Positions 25,999 to 33,651 of a stretch of DNA of 64,000 bases are shown piece after piece. The DNA comes from CAWICD01 sp052267165 (lineage in GTDB: Bacteria > Vulcanimicrobiota > Vulcanimicrobiia > Vulcanimicrobiales > Vulcanimicrobiaceae), in contig JBKQHO010000013.1 in assembly GCA_052267165.1 (NCBI GenBank), positions 186,001 to 250,000 on the forward strand, written 5' to 3'. Under the pieces are notes generated by a model. The model did no database searches. It saw nothing but the letters and a program-made list of their open reading frames with translations, and was not told where the DNA came from. How positions within the stretch are numbered: the first letter of the stretch is position 1; every line of letters begins with the position of its first letter. The position numbers and the translations under genes were made by a program.

Positions 25999-27033
25999 GT
26001 GAACGTGACATCGCTGAAAACTCGACTGTCGGGCGTGCTGGCGGTGCTGGCGCTCGTCGCCTGCGCGGTCCTACCGGCTTCGGCCCGCGACGCGTACGTC
26101 CAGGATGGCGCGAGCCTCTTCAGCCCGTCGACCGTCACCGGCCTCAACCGGGAGATCGGCGATTTCAACCGTCAGACCGGCAAGGAGATCGTCATCGTCA
26201 CGGTCCCGTCGCTCGATGGCGCGACACTGCAAGACGCGGCCGAAAAGACGTTCGCACAGCAGCAGGTCAACGGCGTGCTGATCTACCTCGCCAAAGCCGA
26301 AAAGCAGGACGGGATCGTTCCCGACCGCGCGGCGGCACAGTTCTTCCCGTCGGGCAGCTTTGGCACGATCCGCCAGGCGATGCGCGGTTACTTCCGTAGC
26401 GGAGATTTCGACACGGGGATCACGACGGGCGTCAACCTAATCCTCAACCAGTACCGCAGTCACGAGCGCGCTCTCGGCGGCGCGGCTGCGGGTTCCACAG
26501 TTCCGAGTTCCTCGCGCTCTCAATCAATGGGGGGAGGCACCATGTCGCTCTTTTTCCTCGTTCTCATCCTACTCGCCGGCTTCATGATCATCCGCGGAAT
26601 CTTTCGCGCCATGTCCGGGCCGCGCATGATGCCGCCCGGTTACGGTCCCGGCCAAGGCCCGGGCAACGGTCCCGGCTACGGCGGCGGCCCGGGCTACGGG
26701 TATGGCGGCGGCGGCTTCGGCGGCGGCGGAGGCTTCTTCAGCGGGCTGCTGGGCGGTCTCGGCGGTGCTTGGCTCGGCAACGAACTGTTCGGCGGCCGCG
26801 GCAATCCCACGACGATCGTGCAGAACCCGGCGGCCATGGCCGGCGACCCGAGCTCGCAACAAGGCGACGCCGGCTGGCAGGCTGACCCCGGTCAAGCCGA
26901 CATGAGCAACGCTTCGTTCGGCGACTTCGGCTCGCAAGGCGGCAGCTTCGACGGTGGCGGCGGCTTCGACGGCGGTGGCGGTGGCGGTTTCGACGGCGGC
27001 GGTGGCGGCGGCGATTCCGGCGGAGGTTGGTAA
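25999..27033 (+). CDS. TPM-domain membrane protein with Gly-rich tail
   Basis: 344 residues from a GTG at 25999. Signal peptide (VLAVLALVACAVLPASARD), then a TPM domain: YVQDGASLFSPSTVTGLNREIGDFN, GKEIVIVTVPSLDG, NGVLIYLAKAEKQDGIVP, FPSGSFGTIRQAMRGYFRSGDF. A single transmembrane helix (MSLFFLVLILLAGFMIIRGIF) follows, then a long Gly/Pro-rich and Gly/Asp/Phe-rich tail ending in (FDGGGGGG) repeats. TPM proteins act at the envelope (some are phosphatases or photosystem assembly factors). The Gly-rich tail is common in the YgcG branch. Confidence 0.85.
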   Translation: MNVTSLKTRLSGVLAVLALVACAVLPASARDAYVQDGASLFSPSTVTGLNREIGDFNRQTGKEIVIVTVPSLDGATLQDAAEKTFAQQQVNGVLIYLAKAEKQDGIVPDRAAAQFFPSGSFGTIRQAMRGYFRSGDFDTGITTGVNLILNQYRSHERALGGAAAGSTVPSSSRSQSMGGGTMSLFFLVLILLAGFMIIRGIFRAMSGPRMMPPGYGPGQGPGNGPGYGGGPGYGYGGGGFGGGGGFFSGLLGGLGGAWLGNELFGGRGNPTTIVQNPAAMAGDPSSQQGDAGWQADPGQADMSNASFGDFGSQGGSFDGGGGFDGGGGGGFDGGGGGGDSGGGW

Positions 27034-27124
27034 TTTAAAAGCCGTCGCCGTCACGTTTGGACGGCGCGGAATCCAGGTATAACAGAAACAGAGCGGAGAG
27101 ATAGTGCAGAGTGAGTGAACCGAA

Positions 27125-27151
27125 AGGCCTGGGCTGAAAAAGTCCGGGCCT
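27125..27151 (+). terminator. Probable terminator after the TPM-domain gene
   Basis: Arms 27125-27135 and 27141-27151 pair over 11 positions with two G-U pairs around a GAAAA loop. It sits 91 bp after the TPM stop and just before the convergent comEA stop. The T-tract is short (TCTTGG), so efficiency is uncertain; it could serve both directions. Confidence 0.5.
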
Positions 27152-27166
27152 CTTGGCATTTCAGCG

Positions 27167-27910
27167 CTAATGCAGCGTCGCGTAGGGTGCAATCTCTTCG
27201 AGCCGGCTGTCGCTCATGCCGTTAACGTCGAGCAAGTCGTCCAAGCTCGCGAACGGGCCGTTGAGGTCGCGGAACGCGACGATGCGCGCGGCGAGCGCGG
27301 GACCAACGCCGGGCAACTCTTCGAGCGCGGCTGCGTCGGCGCGATTGAGATCGACCGTCTCGGCCGGCGGCTCCTTCCGGGAGCGCAAACTGCTGCGCCG
27401 CCCCGCGTGCCGCCCCGAGCGGCGGCGCCGGCCCGAGCTCGCGGACACGCCGCCGAGCAACGCGGCAGACGAATTGGCGGCGCCCTTCGGCTGGACGACG
27501 ATCTCCTCGCCGTCGCTCAGCGGCTCCGCGAGGTTGACGGCTACGAGATCCGCGTCCCCGGCCGGGCCACCCGCCGCCCGCAGCGCATCGACGGCCCGCG
27601 CGCCTGCCGCTAACGTGTACACGCCGGGCTGGTGCACCTCGCCTGCGACGTAGACCACGGCCGCGCCCGAGCCCGCGGCACCGCCTCGCTGCGCGACGAG
27701 TCGATTCGAGATGCGCGCCACCGCGAAGCCGGAGGGGCCGGCCGTGGCGAGCGCCGGCGGCGGCCGATCTGCCGATGCGAGTGCCAGCGTACCCGGATCC
27801 GCGGTCGCGAGCGCGAGGGCCGGTTGGGCGGGCGCGTGCCAAGGGCGCAAGGCGGCCGCACCGGCGGCCAACGCAACCACGGCGGCGGTGAGCACGAGTC
27901 GCTGGTTCAT
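27167..27910 (-). CDS. comEA: Competence protein ComEA (SLBB plus helix-hairpin-helix)
   Basis: 247 residues. N-terminal hydrophobic anchor (LVLTAAVVALAAGAAAL), a long Ala/Pro linker, an SLBB-type segment (VVYVAGEVHQPGVYTLAAGARAVDALRAAGG) and a C-terminal HhH DNA-binding unit: VDLNRADAAALEELPGVGPALAARIVAFRDLNGPF, SLDDLLDVNGMSDSRLEEI. ComEA binds incoming double-stranded DNA at the cell surface and passes it to ComEC, which lies 5.7 kb away on the opposite strand. A basic RRRRSGRHAGRRSS linker precedes the HhH part. Confidence 0.92.
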   Translation of the reverse strand: MNQRLVLTAAVVALAAGAAALRPWHAPAQPALALATADPGTLALASADRPPPALATAGPSGFAVARISNRLVAQRGGAAGSGAAVVYVAGEVHQPGVYTLAAGARAVDALRAAGGPAGDADLVAVNLAEPLSDGEEIVVQPKGAANSSAALLGGVSASSGRRRRSGRHAGRRSSLRSRKEPPAETVDLNRADAAALEELPGVGPALAARIVAFRDLNGPFASLDDLLDVNGMSDSRLEEIAPYATLH

Positions 27911-27945
27911 GCTCTACGATCGCGACGCGGACCGACCGTGACTAG

Positions 27946-27965
27946 GGCGCCGGGGCCCCGGCGCC
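27946..27965. promoter_or_regulatory. 20-bp perfect palindrome in the comEA-leuS divergent region
   Basis: GGCGCCGGGG followed by its exact complement, 16 bp before the leuS ATG and 36 bp before the comEA start. In RNA it would fold as a very stable hairpin just ahead of the leuS ribosome binding site (GAAGGGA); as DNA it is a perfect dyad. Operator or leader hairpin is inference. Confidence 0.45.
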
Positions 27966-27981
27966 GCAAAGAAGGGACGAC

Positions 27982-30495
27982 ATGATCGAGCAACGGGCAC
28001 AAACGTACGATTTCCGCACCATCGAGGCGCGCTGGCAGGAAGCCTGGGAACGCGAGGGCCTCTACCGCGCCCCGGACGACGACCCGCGCGAGAAGTACTA
28101 CGTGCTCGAGATGCTTCCGTACCCCTCGGGCGATCTGCACGTCGGTCACGCGAAGAACTATACCCTCGGCGACGCGATCGCGCGGCTCACGCGCATGCAG
28201 GGCTACAACGTCGTCCACCCGATGGGCTTCGACGCATTCGGACTGCCGGCCGAGAACGCAGCGATCCAGCGCGGCATCGATCCCAACCTGTGGACCCGCC
28301 AGAACATCGCCAACATGCAGCGCCAGATCCGGCTGATGGGGACCGGCTACGACTGGTCGCGCGAGATCGTCAGCTGCGATCCCAGCTACTACCGCTGGAA
28401 TCAGTGGCTGTTCTTGCGGATGTACGAGGACGGGCTCGCCTACAAGCGCGAGGCGCCGGTGAACTGGTGCCCTACCGATCGGACGGTGCTTGCGAACGAG
28501 CAGGTCGAGGATGGCCGCTGCTGGCGCTGCGGCTCGCTGGTCGAGCGCCGCAACCTCTCGCAGTGGTTCCTCAAGATCACGGCCTTCGCAGACCGGCTGC
28601 TCGAATCCATCGACCGGCTCGAGGGCTGGCCCGACAAAGTGCGCATCATGCAGCGCAACTGGATCGGCCGCAGCGAAGGCGTGACGTTCTCCTTCGAAGT
28701 CGAGGGACTGACCGAGCGAATCGCGTGCTATACGACGCGCATCGACACGCTCTTCGGCGTCACCTACCTCGCGCTCGCGCCGGAGCACCCGCTGGTCGCC
28801 AAGCTGCTCGCGCAACACCTCGAGCGGCGCGATGCCGTCGAGCAGTTCGCCGCGTCGGTCAAGAACAAGTCGGAGCTCGAGCGCACGAGCCTGATGGAGA
28901 AGAGCGGCATCTTTACCGAAGCGTACGCGCGCAATCCGCTCTCCAACGAGCGCGTCCCGATCTGGGTCACCAACTACGTCCTGGCCGAGTACGGAACCGG
29001 CGCGGTAATGGGCGTTCCCGCGCACGACGAGCGCGATTTCGAGTTCGCGCGCACGTTCGGTTTGCCGATCGTGCGCGTCATCGAGCAGGCCAGTGTCCCG
29101 AGCGACGTTCCGATGACGGAAGCCTTCGTCGACGACGGGCGCCTCATCGCAAGCGGCGACTTCAACGAGATGAACTCGGCCCGCGCGCGGAAGGCGATCG
29201 GCGACCGGCTCGTCGCGCTCGGCCTGGGCGAGTGGACCGTCAACTATCGCATTCGCGATTGGCTGATCTCGCGCCAGCGCTATTGGGGGACGCCGATCCC
29301 GATCGTCTATTGCCCCGACCACGGCGAGGTCGCGGTCCCCGACGATCAACTGCCGGTGATTCTGCCGCCCGACGTTCCGATCACGGGCGAAGGCTCGCCG
29401 CTGGCGCGCGACGCGGCCTTCGTCAATACGACCTGCCCGCGCTGCGGCGGCCCGGCCCGGCGCGAGAGCGACACGATGGACACGTTCTTCGACTCGTCGT
29501 GGTACTATCTGCGCTATCTCGACGCGCACGACGAGCGCCTGCCCTGGGACGACGCGGTCGCCAGCCCCTGGATGAACGTCGACCAGTACATCGGCGGCGC
29601 CGAGCATGCGGTGCTGCACTTGCTCTACTCGCGCTTCTTCTACAAGTACTTCCACAACAAAGGCTGGGTGCACGGCTCGGACGAGCCCTTCGAACGGCTC
29701 TTCAACCAAGGCAGCGTGCTGCGCAACAGCGTGCGCATGAGCAAGAGCAAAGGCAACGTCGTCGGCATCGACGAGACGGTCGAGAACCACGGCGTAGACG
29801 CGATGCGGATGTTCCTGCTCAAGGCGACGCCGCCCGAGGACACGATGGAGTGGACCGACGAGGGAATCGCCGGCCGCGTTCGCTTCCTCGACCGCGTTTG
29901 GCGGCTCTGCACGGTCGCCGCGCCGGGCGCTGAAGCGCTCGTAGCGCGGGCCCGCGGCGCCGCGCTCGACGCACTGCCGGAGATTCGCGGCGAAGAGCAG
30001 CGCGAGCTGGTCCGCGCCGTCCACGCCGCGCTGCGCTCGGGCCAAGAAGAGACGCAGACGCGCCGCTTCCACTACAACACGACCCTCGCGCGGCTCGACG
30101 AACTGCTCAACGTCAGTTCGAAGTTCGCCCAGACGCCGGGCGCCGCCGACGATCCGGCGCTGCTCTACGCGGTGCACGCGTTCCCGTTGCTGCTCGCACC
30201 GTTCGCGCCGCATATCGCCGAGGAGCTGTGGCACCGGCTCGGCTACGAGCGTTCGGTTCATCTCGAGCGCTGGCCCCCGTACGACCCGAGCGCGCTCGCG
30301 GTCACCGAGATCGAGCTCGTCGTGCAAGTCAACGGCAAGATCCGCGGGCGCCTGCGCGTCGCGCCGGAGATCGCGGAAGCCGACGCACTCGCGCTGGCGT
30401 TCGACGATCCCAACGTCAAGGCACACGTCCAAGGCAAGACGGTCCGCAAACGAATCTTCGTCGCCGGCAAGCTGCTCAATCTCGTTGTCGCCTGA
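27982..30495 (+). CDS. leuS: Leucyl-tRNA synthetase
   Basis: 837 residues, typical bacterial LeuRS. Class Ia enzyme that charges tRNA-Leu. HIGH-type motif MLPYPSGDLHVGHAKNY near residue 43; editing CP1 domain around residues 220-390 with TRIDTLFGVTYLALAPEH and GTGAVMGVPAHDERDFEFA (the editing Asp); Zn-type insert CPRCGGPARRESDTMDTF; RMSKSKGNVVG near residue 585. C-terminal anticodon-binding and small C-domain (VQVNGKIRGRLRV) are complete. RBS GAAGGGA. The ORF for a DUF302 protein overlaps the end. Confidence 0.97.
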   Translation: MIEQRAQTYDFRTIEARWQEAWEREGLYRAPDDDPREKYYVLEMLPYPSGDLHVGHAKNYTLGDAIARLTRMQGYNVVHPMGFDAFGLPAENAAIQRGIDPNLWTRQNIANMQRQIRLMGTGYDWSREIVSCDPSYYRWNQWLFLRMYEDGLAYKREAPVNWCPTDRTVLANEQVEDGRCWRCGSLVERRNLSQWFLKITAFADRLLESIDRLEGWPDKVRIMQRNWIGRSEGVTFSFEVEGLTERIACYTTRIDTLFGVTYLALAPEHPLVAKLLAQHLERRDAVEQFAASVKNKSELERTSLMEKSGIFTEAYARNPLSNERVPIWVTNYVLAEYGTGAVMGVPAHDERDFEFARTFGLPIVRVIEQASVPSDVPMTEAFVDDGRLIASGDFNEMNSARARKAIGDRLVALGLGEWTVNYRIRDWLISRQRYWGTPIPIVYCPDHGEVAVPDDQLPVILPPDVPITGEGSPLARDAAFVNTTCPRCGGPARRESDTMDTFFDSSWYYLRYLDAHDERLPWDDAVASPWMNVDQYIGGAEHAVLHLLYSRFFYKYFHNKGWVHGSDEPFERLFNQGSVLRNSVRMSKSKGNVVGIDETVENHGVDAMRMFLLKATPPEDTMEWTDEGIAGRVRFLDRVWRLCTVAAPGAEALVARARGAALDALPEIRGEEQRELVRAVHAALRSGQEETQTRRFHYNTTLARLDELLNVSSKFAQTPGAADDPALLYAVHAFPLLLAPFAPHIAEELWHRLGYERSVHLERWPPYDPSALAVTEIELVVQVNGKIRGRLRVAPEIAEADALALAFDDPNVKAHVQGKTVRKRIFVAGKLLNLVVA

Positions 30496-30898
30496 GAACG
30501 TTCGCGAGCTCGCCTACGGCAGCGTGACCCGAACCTCGCTTTCGCCCGATGACGCGGTGAGCCACCTCAAGGCCGCGCTCGCACAAGAAGGTTGGGGCGT
30601 GCTCTTCGAGCTCGACGTCGCGGCGATTCTCCGGGAAAAGCTCGGCGCCACCTTCCGGCCGTACCGAATCTTGGGCGCCTGCAAACCGGCCCTCGCGCTG
30701 GAAGCGCTCGGTTTCGAGGAACACCTCGGCTTACTGATGCCCTGCAACGTCCTCGTCTCGCGCGACGAGGACGGAACGTCGGTCGCCGTCGTCAACGCTC
30801 GCGAACAGCTCCGCGTCACCAACAACGGCTTGCTGCTCGACATTGCGGACCGCGTCGACGAGCAGTTAGCGCGCGTGCTGAAGACGCTGCCCGCTTAA
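30485..30898 (+). CDS. DUF302-family protein
   Basis: 137 residues from a TTG overlapping the end of leuS by 11 bp. The family pattern is plain: SPDDAVSHLKAALAQEGWGVLFELDVAAILREKLG, RPYRILGACKPALALEALG, LLMPCNVLVSRDEDGTSVAVVN. DUF302 proteins form a small alpha-beta fold and are widespread without a settled role; some are linked to redox or sulphur genes. Cytosolic, no signal peptide. Likely co-transcribed with leuS. Confidence 0.88.
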   Translation: MSPENVRELAYGSVTRTSLSPDDAVSHLKAALAQEGWGVLFELDVAAILREKLGATFRPYRILGACKPALALEALGFEEHLGLLMPCNVLVSRDEDGTSVAVVNAREQLRVTNNGLLLDIADRVDEQLARVLKTLPA

Positions 30899-30910
30899 GA
30901 ACGGCTTGCG

Positions 30911-31681
30911 CTAACCCAGCGCCGTTCGCTCGCGGCGGGCGGCGTCCGCGAGCAGGGTCGCGTCGACCGCGATGCCGACGACGTTGTAGCCGAAATCGAT
31001 GCAGCGCTGGCCCATCGCCGCGTCCTTGGCGAGGATGCCTGCACCCTTGCCGTGCGTGCGCGCGATCTGGGGCACCGCGCGAATCGCCTCGGCGTACGGA
31101 CCCTCCAAGTTCTCCCAGCAGTTCGGATAGCGCAAACCGTACGAGGCCGCCAGGTCCGCCGGCCCGACGAACAACGCGTCGACGCCCTCGAGCGCGGCGA
31201 TCTCGTCGGCCGCGGCGACCGCCTCGACGGTTTCGGTCTGAACCATCAGGATCGTCTGCTCGTTGGCGCCCTCGTAATAGCCCAAGCCCGTCGTTCCGTA
31301 GGCGAGCGGCGCGCGCGCGCCGCCCCAGCTTCGCGCGCCGAGCGGCAAGAAACGCGCGTCGCTGAGGGCGCGGCGCGCGTCGGCGAGCGTGTTGACCATC
31401 GGGACCAAGATGCCGTACGGGCCGCTGTCGAGCGCGAGCTGGATCGACGCGCTGTCGTTCCAGGGCACGCGCACGAGCGGCGTCGTGTCGGTCGTCCGGA
31501 TCGCGGTGATCATCGCTTGCGCCGCGCCAAGCGAGACCGGCCCGTGCTCCATGTCGACGAGCAGCCAGTCGTAGCCGGCGTTGGCCATGATCTCGGCGGC
31601 CAAGCCGTCGCCGAGCATGCACCAAGCCCCGACGACCAGCCGGCCCCCCAGCATGTCGCGGCGCAGAGTGTTCTCAAGCAC
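30911..31681 (-). CDS. HpcH/HpaI-type class II aldolase
   Basis: 256 residues. Cleaves or forms C-C bonds in 2-keto-3-deoxy or 2-hydroxy-dioate substrates with a divalent metal. Core: MLGGRLVVGAWCMLGDGLAAEIMANAGYDWLLVDMEHGP, LVRVPWND, YGILVPMVNTLADAR, WGGARAPLAYGTTGLGYY, MVQTETVEAVAAADEI and VDALFVGPADLAASYG. GTG at 31681 is chosen: it gives the normal family length and follows AAGGA; the longer frame adds a Cys/Ser-rich leader. Substrate cannot be told. A strong hairpin separates it from the SDR gene upstream. Confidence 0.88.
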   Translation of the reverse strand: MLENTLRRDMLGGRLVVGAWCMLGDGLAAEIMANAGYDWLLVDMEHGPVSLGAAQAMITAIRTTDTTPLVRVPWNDSASIQLALDSGPYGILVPMVNTLADARRALSDARFLPLGARSWGGARAPLAYGTTGLGYYEGANEQTILMVQTETVEAVAAADEIAALEGVDALFVGPADLAASYGLRYPNCWENLEGPYAEAIRAVPQIARTHGKGAGILAKDAAMGQRCIDFGYNVVGIAVDATLLADAARRERTALG

Positions 31682-31773
31682 GTTCGTCAGGTCCTTATGC
31701 GTCGACCGACTCGAAGATGAGCAAGGGCAGGATCGGTCGGCGGGTGATAGAGCGCACACAAATGAGCGGCCAT

Positions 31774-31827
31774 CGAGAACCTCCCGGCGTAAGGCAAGTC
31801 AAGGGCCTTACGCGCGGGCGGTTCTCG
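31774..31827 (-). terminator. Long imperfect hairpin between SDR and aldolase genes
   Basis: Arms 31774-31795 (starts CGAGAACC) and 31805-31827 pair over 21 positions with one mismatch and one bulged G around a 9-nt loop. It lies between two minus-strand genes. No T-run follows in the minus direction (ATGGCCGC), so it may be an attenuator or RNA-processing site rather than an intrinsic terminator. Confidence 0.5.
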
Positions 31828-31869
31828 CGACCTGGTGCCTTGGGGGCGAGCAGGCTGTGTATCCGGAGA

Positions 31870-32673
31870 CTAGTGCGCCGACCAGCCGCAGTCGATCATG
31901 TACGGCGCGCCCGTGATGTGGCGCGCGGCGTCGCTGCACAAGAACGTGTTGAGCTGCCCGACTTCGGTGGGGTCGATGAAGTCTTGGATGGGCATGCCCT
32001 CGAGGAAGGCTTTGTGCATCGCCTCTTCCTCGGTGATGCCGCCGCCGAACGACTTGGCCAGCGCAGGGCCTTGCGCTTTGACGAGCTCCGTCAGCACGGC
32101 ACCCGGACAGACGGCGTTGACGGTGATCCCGAGGGTCGCGCCTTCGAGTGCCGCGCTGCGCGTGAGGCCGATGACGCCGTGCTTGGCGGCGACGTACGCG
32201 GCCTTGAAGACCGACGCGAACAGCCCGTGCACGCTCGAGATGTTGACGATGCGGCCGCGCTTGCGCGCGACCATGTGCGGCCAAACGTACTTGATCGCGT
32301 AGAAGACGCCGTCCAAGTTGATCGCCGTGACCAGATCCCACTTCTCTTCGGGAAACTCGGCGAGCGGCGAGACGAACTGGATGCCGGCATTGTTGATCAG
32401 GTGGTCGATCGCGCCGAACTCGCTCGCGACGGTGTCGATCGCATGCTTGACGACGGCCGCCTTGCTGATGTCGACCGCGTAGCCTTTGGTCTTGACGCCG
32501 GTCTCCTTTGCGACCTGCGCGGCCGTCTCGTTCGCCTGATCGGCCAAGATGTCGAAAATCGCGACGTCGGAGCCGGCTTTTGCCAGCTCGAGGGCGGTCG
32601 CCGCCCCGATTCCCCGGCTGCCGCCGGTGACGATGCTCACGCGCCCGGAGAGGTCGATGAACGTAGCGGGCAT
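31870..32673 (-). CDS. SDR oxidoreductase, 3-hydroxybutyrate dehydrogenase-like
   Basis: 267 residues. NAD(P)-binding TGGSRGIGAATA, NNAGIQFVSPLAEFPEEKWD, ISSVHGLFAS and the catalytic AYVAAKHG (YxxxK) are present, followed by VNAVCPGAVLTELV. The NNAGIQ...FPEEKW stretch and the EEEAMHKAFLEGMPIQDFI segment are characteristic of bacterial D-3-hydroxybutyrate dehydrogenases, which link acetoacetate and 3-hydroxybutyrate in ketone and PHB metabolism. The epimerase gene upstream ends 2 bp before its start, so they form an operon. No other PHB gene is nearby, so the substrate remains probable only. Confidence 0.88.
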   Translation of the reverse strand: MPATFIDLSGRVSIVTGGSRGIGAATALELAKAGSDVAIFDILADQANETAAQVAKETGVKTKGYAVDISKAAVVKHAIDTVASEFGAIDHLINNAGIQFVSPLAEFPEEKWDLVTAINLDGVFYAIKYVWPHMVARKRGRIVNISSVHGLFASVFKAAYVAAKHGVIGLTRSAALEGATLGITVNAVCPGAVLTELVKAQGPALAKSFGGGITEEEAMHKAFLEGMPIQDFIDPTEVGQLNTFLCSDAARHITGAPYMIDCGWSAH

Positions 32674-32675
32674 TG

Positions 32676-33608
32676 CTAAGCTACCAGCCTTTCTTTGAAG
32701 TAATCGACGGTCCGCCGTATGCCTTCAAGGAGAGAGGTCGAGGGCGTCCAGCCGAGCTCCTTCTTGGCTAGTGCCGAATTGAACTGGGCGTCGCGCACGT
32801 CGCCCTGCCGGCGCGGCAGGTGCTCGACCGGCGCGCTGAAGCCGGTCACCTCCACCAAGGTCTGATAGAGCGCGTTGACGCTCGTCTTCTGGCCCGTCCC
32901 GATGACGTATGCGCCGCCGCTGCCCTTCCCGAGCGCCCGGACGTTCGCGTCGGCGACGTCCCCGACGTAGACGTAGTCGCGGGTCTGCTCGCCGTCCCAG
33001 TAGATCTTGATGCCCTGTCCGGCCAGGAACTTGCCGATGAAGATCGAGATCACGCCGGCCTCGCCGTTGGGATCTTGGCGCGGACCGTAGACGTTGCCAT
33101 AGCGCAGCGCGGTGAAGTCGAGCCCGTGCTCCTTCTTGTAGAAGCGCAGGTAGTGCTCCGAGACCATCTTCGTGATGCCGTAGGGCGACTCGGGGAGCTG
33201 CGGCGCCGAGTCGGTGATCGGGAGCTTCTTGGGCTCGCCGAACGTGGCTCCGCTCGACGCGAAGATCACCTTCTTGACCCGCGCCCGGACCGCGCTCTCC
33301 ATGACGTTGATCAGCCCGAGCACGTTGACTTGCGCATCGTAGGCCGGGTCCCGCGAGCTGATCGCGACGCTGTGCTGGGCAGCGTGGTGGCTGACGACGT
33401 CGGGAGCGAAATCGCGGAAGACGCGCTCCAGCTGCTCGTCGCGGATGTCCATGTGGATGAAGCTCGCGCGCTCGGCGACGTTCTCGCGGCGCCCCCCGCC
33501 GTGTGCCCACAGGCTGTCGATGACGAGCAGTTCGTGACCGGCTGCCAAGTATGTGTCGACGATGTGAGATCCGATGAAACCGGCCCCGCCGGTGACGATG
33601 ATCCGCAT
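32676..33608 (-). CDS. NAD-dependent sugar-nucleotide epimerase (GalE-like)
   Basis: 310 residues from the ATG at 33608, preceded by AAGGAGAG; the longer open frame upstream is not coding. Extended SDR: IIVTGGAGFIGSHIVD, VIDSLWAHGG, DIRDEQLERVF, HHAAQHSVAISSRDP, FASSGATFGEP, SPYGITKMVSEHYL (YxxxK), RYGNVYGPRQDPNGEAGVI and YVYVGDVADA. The NVYGPRQ segment fits the UDP-glucose 4-epimerase-like branch found in surface polysaccharide pathways. Divergent from comEC by 43 bp. Confidence 0.9.
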   Translation of the reverse strand: MRIIVTGGAGFIGSHIVDTYLAAGHELLVIDSLWAHGGGRRENVAERASFIHMDIRDEQLERVFRDFAPDVVSHHAAQHSVAISSRDPAYDAQVNVLGLINVMESAVRARVKKVIFASSGATFGEPKKLPITDSAPQLPESPYGITKMVSEHYLRFYKKEHGLDFTALRYGNVYGPRQDPNGEAGVISIFIGKFLAGQGIKIYWDGEQTRDYVYVGDVADANVRALGKGSGGAYVIGTGQKTSVNALYQTLVEVTGFSAPVEHLPRRQGDVRDAQFNSALAKKELGWTPSTSLLEGIRRTVDYFKERLVA

Positions 33609-33651
33609 GACTCTCCTTGGCGGCGCCCCAAACCGTCGCGATACAAGCAAC

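Noticed and set aside
26930..27030. Gly-rich repeats in the TPM gene as a separate repeat element
   Set aside because: They are coding low-complexity repeats normal for this protein family.
27907..30432. 841-codon ORF antisense to leuS
   Set aside because: Pure reverse-strand shadow of the leuS codon pattern; its translation is a typical RER/VD-rich shadow. Similar long antisense frames opposite clpB, gyrA and selB were rejected for the same reason.
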